The position numbers were made by a program, and so were the translations under genes. A stretch of 18,363 nt of DNA, taken from contig PUNP01000062.1 of NCBI GenBank assembly GCA_003551785.1, positions 1-18,363 of the forward strand. The letters are read 5' to 3'. This document shows, piece by piece, positions 12,655 to 18,363 of this stretch. Positions within the stretch are counted from its first letter, which is position 1. Every line of letters begins with the position of its first letter. Origin of the DNA: Candidatus Brocadiaceae bacterium. GTDB taxonomy: Bacteria; Planctomycetota; Brocadiia; SM23-32. Under the pieces are notes generated by a model, which was not told the DNA's origin, made no database searches, and worked only from the letters and a program-made list of their open reading frames with translations.

Positions 12655-14023
12655 TCTTCATTTCAATGAATTAAAGGATTTTTACGATACCGGCATTACG
12701 ATGGATATTGAGTTCCGGCTGGAGAATCTGAGGAAGCTTTATGCGGGGATTATAGAATACGAACGGATAATAATTGATTCTTTATCCATCGATCTCGGTC
12801 GTCCTGCTATTGAGTCATATTCCAGTGAAATATTGACAGTTTTGCAAGAATTAAAGTTTACTATCAAAAATCTTAAAAAATGGGCAAAACCGCAGCGTGT
12901 TAAAACACCCTGGCTGCTCAAACCCGGCGGCAGCCGGCTTTGTTACGAACCTTACGGAACGGTTTTAATAATCGCACCATGGAATTATCCTTTTCAGCTT
13001 TTAATGTTACCCCTGATAGGCGCAGTAGCCGCAGGCAATTGTGTGATAGTCAAACCTTCCGAGTTGGTTCCACATACTGCTCAGGCAATTTCTGATTTGA
13101 TAGCCGGCACCTTCCCGCCGCACTTTGTCAAGGTTGTAACCGGTGATGCAGACGCAGCCAGGCGCCTTCTGGCACAAAACACTGATTATATTTTCTTTAC
13201 CGGCGGAACCAATATAGGTCGCGAAGTGATGAGGGCGGCTGCTGAAAATCTGACGCCCGTTACGCTTGAACTTGGCGGGAAATGCCCCTGTATTGTTGAT
13301 AAAGAGTCTGATTTTAAACGCGCGGCAAAGCGTATAGCATGGGGCAAGTTCTTTAATGCCGGGCAGACCTGCCTGGCACCGGATTATCTCTATGTGCACG
13401 AAAGCGTGAAAGAACGGCTTGTTAACTCAATACAGTCCTGTATAAATGATTTTTATGGAGATGAGCCTATTGAAAGTCCGGATTACGGGCGTATTGTGAA
13501 CGGGAAACATTTTGACCGTATAGTGAACTTGATTCCACCTCAGCGGCGCACTGCATTCCCAGCTGATCGTGAGAAACTCTACATACCTCCTACGATTCTC
13601 GAAGAGGTAAGTTGGGCGGATGAGGTGATGAATGAAGAGGTCTTCGGCCCCGTGCTGCCCGTTCTCAGCTTTGAAACGGTCAAGGAGGCTATTGCGGCTG
13701 TGAATTGCCGGCCAAAGCCGCTCAGTATTTATGTTTTTTCAAAACGGGACAGTGTCGTTAATCAAATTATTGAAATGACAGGTTCCGGTGGCGTGACTGT
13801 TAACGATGTCCTTATTCAGGCTGTTTCCAGCCATGTTCCGTTTGGGGGAGTCGGCGAGAGCGGGATGGGAAGATACCGCGGCAAAAGTTCTTTCACGACG
13901 TTTTCAAACGGCAAAGCGGTGATAAAAAGAAAAACATGGCCAGACTGGAAGTTTCGCTATCCACCATACGGTAAAAGTATGGATAAATTGAAAAAAATTC
14001 TTGGTCTTTTACGTCTAATATGA
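12647..14023 (+). CDS. Aldehyde dehydrogenase (class 3 type), probable carotenoid-aldehyde dehydrogenase
   Basis: A 458-residue NAD(P)-dependent aldehyde dehydrogenase, the normal length for the class 3/fatty-aldehyde type. Visible are IIAPWNYPF with N113, the cofactor loop FFTGGTNIG (183-191), the general base E208 in TLELGGK and the nucleophile C242 in FNAGQTCLAPDY. The C-terminal tail (RYPPYGKSMDKLKKILGLLRL) is amphipathic and may bind membrane. The frame is open upstream to 12482 inside the previous gene, but MDDLHF at 12647 gives the family length and an 8-nt overlap typical of coupled genes. Between two carotenoid oxidoreductases it most likely oxidises a carotenoid terminal aldehyde to the acid, as staphyloxanthin AldH and Methylomonas Ald do; substrate inferred from context. 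Confidence 0.88.
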   Translation: MDDLHFNELKDFYDTGITMDIEFRLENLRKLYAGIIEYERIIIDSLSIDLGRPAIESYSSEILTVLQELKFTIKNLKKWAKPQRVKTPWLLKPGGSRLCYEPYGTVLIIAPWNYPFQLLMLPLIGAVAAGNCVIVKPSELVPHTAQAISDLIAGTFPPHFVKVVTGDADAARRLLAQNTDYIFFTGGTNIGREVMRAAAENLTPVTLELGGKCPCIVDKESDFKRAAKRIAWGKFFNAGQTCLAPDYLYVHESVKERLVNSIQSCINDFYGDEPIESPDYGRIVNGKHFDRIVNLIPPQRRTAFPADREKLYIPPTILEEVSWADEVMNEEVFGPVLPVLSFETVKEAIAAVNCRPKPLSIYVFSKRDSVVNQIIEMTGSGGVTVNDVLIQAVSSHVPFGGVGESGMGRYRGKSSFTTFSNGKAVIKRKTWPDWKFRYPPYGKSMDKLKKILGLLRLI

Positions 14024-14044
14024 ATCTGATTGTCAGAGGTGATT

Positions 14045-15538
14045 ATGAAAAAGCGAAAAGTGATAGTTGTAGGTGCCGGGCCCGGCGGCCTCACAAGTGC
14101 TATGCTCCTGGCACACCGAGGGTTTGATGTTGCTGTTTATGAGAAGGACGCTCTCCCCGGAGGTAGAAATAAAGCTATAGAGATCGGCGGTTTTAAGTTC
14201 GATACCGGCCCGACTTTTCTGATGATGAAGTATCTGCTGGAGGAGATGTTTGAGGAAACAGGACGCAAAGCGGCTGATTACCTGGAATTTACCAAGATAG
14301 ACCCGCTTTACCGGTTGCAATTCCCCGACAAAACGCTTTACCCCACCGGTGACGCTGAGGAGATGAAAAGGCGCATTAGCAATGTATTCCCCGGTGACGA
14401 AGCAGGGTTCGATAAATTCATTGAACGCGAGGGCAAAAGGTTCCGCCGTCTCATACCGTGCCTGCAGAAGGATTATTCCAGCCTGCGATCCTTTCTCGAT
14501 CCTTCACTGTTCAAAGCTCTCCCGCATCTTGCTGTAGGAAAAACCATCTATGAGAATCTGGAGAAATACTATAACCATGAAGAACTCAAGCTTGCCTTTA
14601 CCTTCCAGTCTAAATATCTCGGCATGTCACCCTGGGATTGCCCCGCGCTTTTTACTATTCTTTCCTACATGGAATATGGATACGGAATTTATCATGTTAC
14701 CGGAGGGTTGAATATGATATCCGACGCCATGGCAAATGTTTGCCACGAAGAAGGTGCCGAACTTAACTATAATACAAAAGTGGAAAAGTTGCTTTTAGGC
14801 GGTCGGAAAGGAGACGAAGTCCGCGGAGTTGTACTCGAAAACGGCGAAAAGGCGGAGGCCGACGCCGTCGTCGTCAACGCCGATTTCGGCTACGCGCTCT
14901 GCAATCTGATGCCGGCGGATAAACTCAAAAGATGGACACCTGAAAAGCTTGAAAAGAAGAAATTCTCGTGCGGTACGTTCATGTTATACCTCGGACTTGA
15001 TAAAATTTATGATTCCCTTAACCATCACAATATAATATTTGCTGACGACTACAGGGCGAACGTTGAACTCATGTTCAATGACCATAAGATGACGGATGAT
15101 TTTTCCTTCTATATCCAGAATGCCTCAGTCACTGACGATACCCTTGCGCCTGAAGGTAAATCGACTCTTTATGTGCTTGTGCCGGTGCCGAACAACCGGA
15201 GCGGCATAGACTGGGAGGCGGAGAAGGAGGGTTTCAGGGAGAAAGTACTGGAACGTATTATTGCCAAGACGGAAATGAAGGACTTAAAAGAGCATATCGA
15301 GGTGGAGAAGATCATCACTCCCGAAGAATGGGAAAATGATTACAACGTATATATTGCCGCTGAGTTCAATATGGCGCATAACCTTACTCAAATGCTTTAT
15401 TTCCGCCCGCATAACAAGTTTGAGGATTTGAAGAACCTTTATTTAACCGGTGGCGGCACACACCCGGGAAGCGGGCTTCCCACTATCTATGAGTCCGGGC
15501 GAATTGCCGCCAATATGCTGGTCGATAAATTCAGTTGA
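14045..15538 (+). CDS. CrtN-like diapophytoene/phytoene desaturase
   Basis: A 497-residue FAD-dependent desaturase of the CrtI family. The N-terminal motif VIVVGAGPGGLTSAMLLA is followed by EKDALPGGRN and FDTGPTFLMM. Later blocks match Staphylococcus CrtN closely: HHNIIFADDYRANVE, TLAPEGKSTLYVLVPVP followed by GIDW, and NLYLTGGGTHPGSGLPTI. It would introduce double bases into a C30 (diapophytoene or squalene-derived) or C40 precursor; the CrtN-like blocks favour C30. The ATG at 14045 has AGAGGT 4 nt upstream; an in-frame TTG at 14030 does not. It lies 21 nt after the aldehyde dehydrogenase, so it is the last gene of the operon. Repeat family B copy 2 follows its stop. Confidence 0.88.
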   Translation: MKKRKVIVVGAGPGGLTSAMLLAHRGFDVAVYEKDALPGGRNKAIEIGGFKFDTGPTFLMMKYLLEEMFEETGRKAADYLEFTKIDPLYRLQFPDKTLYPTGDAEEMKRRISNVFPGDEAGFDKFIEREGKRFRRLIPCLQKDYSSLRSFLDPSLFKALPHLAVGKTIYENLEKYYNHEELKLAFTFQSKYLGMSPWDCPALFTILSYMEYGYGIYHVTGGLNMISDAMANVCHEEGAELNYNTKVEKLLLGGRKGDEVRGVVLENGEKAEADAVVVNADFGYALCNLMPADKLKRWTPEKLEKKKFSCGTFMLYLGLDKIYDSLNHHNIIFADDYRANVELMFNDHKMTDDFSFYIQNASVTDDTLAPEGKSTLYVLVPVPNNRSGIDWEAEKEGFREKVLERIIAKTEMKDLKEHIEVEKIITPEEWENDYNVYIAAEFNMAHNLTQMLYFRPHNKFEDLKNLYLTGGGTHPGSGLPTIYESGRIAANMLVDKFS

Positions 15539-15546
15539 CCCGCATC

Positions 15547-15604
15547 TCATAAACCAACCACGTTTGATATTTGCCACAGAAGCACTACTGAAAACGCGTG
15601 AAAT
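15547..15604 (+). repeat. Dispersed repeat, family B copy 2 (short form)
   Basis: A 58-nt unit composed of the two ends of the 8434-8661 repeat joined directly: TCATAAACCAACCAC (15547-15561) and a 44-nt block (15561-15604) that matches 8618-8661 at 38 of 44 positions. Both copies begin shortly after the stop of a plus-strand gene (10 and 8 nt) and lie between convergent genes. Confidence 0.65.
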
Positions 15605-15609
15605 GCAGT

Positions 15610-16551
15610 TTATCCCTCGAAATCTTTACCGTCCATGTATAATTGATAGCTGTAGCTTTTAGGCAGGCTTTCTCCAACGAGTCCCACAAGCTTGTAGGTT
15701 CCGGATATTGGATCATAAAATGTTTTTTTCAACAGCCGAAAGTTGGATATTTCTGCGGTGTTATTCACGTGGATTCTTGGTTCAGTGCATTGAATGCATT
15801 TACCGGCAACTGATACCGTCCCGTCCGTGCCCTTTTTCACTTCAATGTCCTGTTTGATGAGTTCCGTGACTTTATCCTCCAGTTCCTGGATATCGAAAGA
15901 GGGACAGGTGTCGAATTCTATGACAAAGCCGCGGGGGAAATCACTGTAAATTTTTGGCAGCTCGTATCCATAAAATTCAATTAAGACGTACAAAATCAAA
16001 TGTTCTGCCGTATGAGCCATCTTGCGATAAATACCGGTACCCTCGACCGAATCATGTATGTTCTTGGGATACGGCCCGAAGATGTTGGGGCGTGCAATGA
16101 TTATTTCTTCACCTATACCTATCAGAAAATCGGCATTTACTTTTAATACAGGGTAGACCATTTCAAAATGTTCCACGATGACCCTTCTCTTTTTTACCAG
16201 GGCGCTTCTTATCAGTTCGGAAAGCCGTCCTATCTGTTCAAAGGCCGCCTCCAGTCGTATGTCGAGGTGATACGTATGCGGAGAAAAATATGTCAGGTCA
16301 TTGACATGCTGCAGAGGCAAGGGGCGTATTTTGATACCATCGTCGTCGCTTGTCAGTTCAAGTCCGGGAAACATGCCCCTGATTAATGAAGATTTTCCCA
16401 TGCCCGGCTCGCCGATCACTCCTATAAGCCGGTCATCAGGTTTTAAATAACGGTTGGCGAGCAGGTTGCCGAGCGCAAGGAGCCTTTCGGCGCCCCGGGG
16501 GGCATAATATGATGCCGCGGCCAGACAGTCATTTTCTAATATGCTTCTCAT
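15610..16551 (-). CDS. P-loop ATP-binding protein with alanyl-tRNA-synthetase editing-like domain
   Basis: A 313-residue protein with two parts. The N-terminal part has a Walker A motif, GVIGEPGMGKSS (44-55), in a uridine-kinase-like context. The C-terminal part has HTAEH (180-184), the HxxxH zinc-ligand pattern of the second additional domain of alanyl/threonyl-tRNA synthetases and AlaX, then a later CIQC (252-255) and H261 that could complete a metal site. The start at 16551 has GGAG 7 nt upstream and lies one base after the DUF4387 stop; an alternative TTG at 16569 overlaps that gene. It is the last gene of the AtuA/DUF4387 operon. I recall such proteins beside DUF4387 and AtuA genes in other anaerobes, but no function is established and the substrate is unknown. 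Confidence 0.75.
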   Translation of the reverse strand: MRSILENDCLAAASYYAPRGAERLLALGNLLANRYLKPDDRLIGVIGEPGMGKSSLIRGMFPGLELTSDDDGIKIRPLPLQHVNDLTYFSPHTYHLDIRLEAAFEQIGRLSELIRSALVKKRRVIVEHFEMVYPVLKVNADFLIGIGEEIIIARPNIFGPYPKNIHDSVEGTGIYRKMAHTAEHLILYVLIEFYGYELPKIYSDFPRGFVIEFDTCPSFDIQELEDKVTELIKQDIEVKKGTDGTVSVAGKCIQCTEPRIHVNNTAEISNFRLLKKTFYDPISGTYKLVGLVGESLPKSYSYQLYMDGKDFEG

Positions 16552-16552
16552 A

Positions 16553-16879
16553 TCATAACTCCAACTCAAGGTCGATCAACGGTCCATGCTGCTGAGCACC
16601 ATAGATGTCGGTATCCCCGGCGCCTCCGCAGGGTATATCGCGCCTGACAGTTATTTTTAATGCTGTCGCCGGGTCGAAAAATATTATACTTATAACATCT
16701 TTCGGCTCAATTGAATACAGCCCGGCTATCCTGTCGACGGTGAAGTAGTTCGAGTTTTTGACTAACTTATAATCATCTTTAGAGTGGAAAATTAAGTCTA
16801 AAGTGATTTCATAAGGACCGGCGTTTTTACTTCGTATAACCTTCGCCATCTCGCGTAATTTAATATTTTTATTTTCCAT
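16553..16879 (-). CDS. DUF4387 family protein
   Basis: A 108-residue protein matching DUF4387 over its whole length: EMAKVIRSKNAGPYEITLDLIF near the start, DRIAGLYSIEPKDV in the middle and GDTDIYGAQQHGPLIDLEL at the end. DUF4387 proteins accompany AtuA-family proteins, and in some species the two are fused, so it is probably a subunit or small domain of the same enzyme. Its start overlaps the AtuA gene by 11 nt, which implies translational coupling. The biochemical function is unknown. Confidence 0.9.
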   Translation of the reverse strand: MENKNIKLREMAKVIRSKNAGPYEITLDLIFHSKDDYKLVKNSNYFTVDRIAGLYSIEPKDVISIIFFDPATALKITVRRDIPCGGAGDTDIYGAQQHGPLIDLELEL

Positions 16880-18239
16880 ATTTCAATATCGTGAGTGGAA
16901 AAAGATCCTTGGGATTTTCTACGGGCATGAGGTGATACAAAGAGAATTCGTATATTTGACCGCAAGGGATGTCGGAAGGACTGTGGATAAATGCCAGATT
17001 CCCGGCTGTTGAAATGCGATCAGGGTATCCGAAATGCAGCAGCGTTGAACGTGTGAATGCGCATACGGACTCGGATAAGTCTTCAGTATCCGCTACAGCT
17101 TCGATGACTATGCCCAGTTCATGAGTGTTGACTTCCTTGACAGGCTCTCTGTCGCCCATGACAGCATTTTTGCCGTAAAGACGGAACAGGAGCGTGTATC
17201 TGTCAGAATATTCCGAAAAATTAATATTGACATCCGCTTTTACATCGTCAATAACACTTTCAATTTTATCAATCAGTATGGGGTCCCTTATTCCGGCGAT
17301 AGAAATTGTGCGGAAGCCTGCCGGGCATGCGCCCTCGATTTTGATCATATATTCATCGCCGGCTTTATACTTACTGTTTGAAACTTTAACCTTCCCCTCG
17401 CCTGCATCTTCGAAATGGGTATCTCTCAGGTCAAGCACCCCACCCGGCCCCGGCAGTTCATAGGGATTGCTTTTTTCATAAAGTGTATGGGCAGCGGTGG
17501 ATTCGACCGTGAATTGTCGTTTGGGGTTGAGTGATTCGAGAGTGAAATATTCATTTGTGATCGTCCCTAAAACGCAGTCTCTTCCGCTTCCGGGTACGGC
17601 GGCTATGGCCGCGCATTCCAGTATCTTACCCATATGGTAGGACATACCATAGTCCAAACCTTTAAAAATTGGGCCGGCCGCAAAAGCGGCGGGATCATAA
17701 CAACGTCCACAGACGACAACGTCGCATCCGCCCTTCAGAGCGTTGATTATCGGTTCATGGCCCATTTGCGCCACTATATTAGTGCTGTTGAGTATGCGTT
17801 CTTCTGAGGCGGGAGGGGCCGACGACAGTGGTTTGAGACTGTCCGATTCGAACGCATGTACAACATCGGCTTTTTCGATATCCGCTTTGATAACACCAAG
17901 ACGAAATTGCAGTTTGTTCTGTTCGGCAATGATCGTGATGATATCAAGAGTTTTCTCGACATGTTCATCAGTCCCGGCACCTCCCGCCGTGCCAATGATC
18001 AGCGGGATTTCGTTTTTTACAGCTGCCGGCAGGATAATCGATAAATCTTTTTTGATATTTGCCGGGCCTACCAGCAATTTACCGGAACCAAGATAGTAAG
18101 GCCCGGGGTCGGTGCTGCCGGCATCCACGCTAATAAAATCCGGATGCCTATCCATACCGCGCTGAAAAGAATCTATCGGGAAACCGTATCCGAGGATGCC
18201 GGTGGGGGACAGTACTTTATGTTTTTTTGTTTTTTTCAT
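16869..18239 (-). CDS. AtuA-family (DUF1446) acyclic terpene utilisation-like protein
   Basis: A 456-residue AtuA/DUF1446 protein. Family features include DFISVDAGSTDPGPYYLGSG near residue 35-54, IIGTAGGAGTDEH, IVAQMGHEPIINALKGGCDVVVCGRCYDPA, and a C-terminal block of the kind EFSLYHLMPVENPKDLFP. AtuA is needed for acyclic terpene (citronellol/geraniol) degradation in Pseudomonas, but the homologues found with DUF4387 in anaerobes are probably not terpene enzymes; their reaction is unknown. The gene follows the upstream stop by 2 nt and overlaps DUF4387, so all four minus-strand genes here form one operon. The carotenoid operon next door is convergent, so a shared isoprenoid role is tempting but unsupported. 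Confidence 0.88.
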   Translation of the reverse strand: MKKTKKHKVLSPTGILGYGFPIDSFQRGMDRHPDFISVDAGSTDPGPYYLGSGKLLVGPANIKKDLSIILPAAVKNEIPLIIGTAGGAGTDEHVEKTLDIITIIAEQNKLQFRLGVIKADIEKADVVHAFESDSLKPLSSAPPASEERILNSTNIVAQMGHEPIINALKGGCDVVVCGRCYDPAAFAAGPIFKGLDYGMSYHMGKILECAAIAAVPGSGRDCVLGTITNEYFTLESLNPKRQFTVESTAAHTLYEKSNPYELPGPGGVLDLRDTHFEDAGEGKVKVSNSKYKAGDEYMIKIEGACPAGFRTISIAGIRDPILIDKIESVIDDVKADVNINFSEYSDRYTLLFRLYGKNAVMGDREPVKEVNTHELGIVIEAVADTEDLSESVCAFTRSTLLHFGYPDRISTAGNLAFIHSPSDIPCGQIYEFSLYHLMPVENPKDLFPLTILKYGK

Positions 18240-18241
18240 AG

Positions 18242-18363
18242 TTAAAGCTCAACTTCCATACCATCATAAGCCAATACAATATCCATATCGGGCATTTGTT
18301 TTTCCAACTGCTGAATCAGTTCGTGTTCTTTAGTGTGATAGATCCAGCGTATGTGAGAGATGA
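18242..18363 (-). CDS. C-terminal end of a probable metallo-beta-lactamase-fold protein (runs off window)
   Basis: The last 40 codons of a minus-strand gene, reading ISHIRWIYHTKEHELIQQLE and ending in DIVLAYDGMEVEL before TAA at 18242-18244. The close resembles the C-termini of some metallo-beta-lactamase-fold hydrolases (VLAYDGMEI), but the metal-binding motifs lie outside the window, so the assignment is tentative. The stop is 2 nt before the AtuA ATG, so the genes are co-transcribed. Confidence 0.5.
   Translation of the reverse strand, partial: ISHIRWIYHTKEHELIQQLEKQMPDMDIVLAYDGMEVEL

Noticed and set aside
15547..15604. Integron attC site at repeat B
   Set aside because: The required GTTRRRY/RYYYAAC core pair is not present and there is no integrase or cassette array.

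Overview
This window looks like bacterial chromosomal DNA of moderate G+C, with compact mostly two- to four-gene operons and recognisable housekeeping (sigma-70 type) promoters such as TTGCGG-N17-TATAAT. The lineage cannot be fixed from 18 kb. The very long GreA (about 724 residues, of the type known from Chlamydia and spirochaetes), the probable C30 carotenoid genes and the AtuA/DUF4387 cluster suggest a poorly cultured bacterium, perhaps PVC-related; this is a low-confidence inference. I see no tRNA, rRNA, CRISPR array or intact transposon.

Left part (1-5564). On the minus strand, a promoter at 2966-2993 drives a J-domain/TPR protein, a divergent DUF192 protein and an EtfB without EtfA, then after a 219-nt gap the 5' end of thrS, which runs off the window. 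A rhomboid protease is transcribed divergently from the J-domain gene. Convergent to it is a two-gene operon: a single-domain response regulator overlapping a three-domain protein (PTS EIIA, pyruvate-kinase-C-like, diadenylate cyclase). This is the most striking protein of the window and suggests c-di-AMP synthesis under phosphotransfer control.

Middle (5565-8686). A long intergenic region holds a hairpin repeat, an inverted repeat and a small ORF with a strong ribosome binding site. It leads into an AlbA_2/Schlafen-type ATPase-HTH regulator. Behind that lies what looks like a self-contained small-RNA gene (promoter, then a 14-bp stem with a pyrimidine-only loop and a T run), followed by a protein-L-isoaspartate methyltransferase.

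Right part (8687-18363). The giant GreA gene and a carotenoid operon diverge from a shared 300-nt region. The carotenoid operon is a CrtI-family oxidoreductase, an aldehyde dehydrogenase and a CrtN-like desaturase, an order that fits oxidised C30 carotenoids. Convergent to it is a tightly packed minus-strand operon: the end of a probable metallo-beta-lactamase-fold protein, an AtuA-family protein, DUF4387, and a P-loop protein with an alanyl-tRNA-synthetase editing-like domain.

Two dispersed non-coding repeat families link these regions. Family A carries the core GTGGTTCA and sits 36-69 nt upstream of thrS, the response-regulator operon and pcm, always in the same orientation relative to the gene; a core-only relative lies before gre. 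Family B occurs twice, each time between convergent genes. Family A could be a shared leader or regulatory module, or a REP-like mobile repeat.
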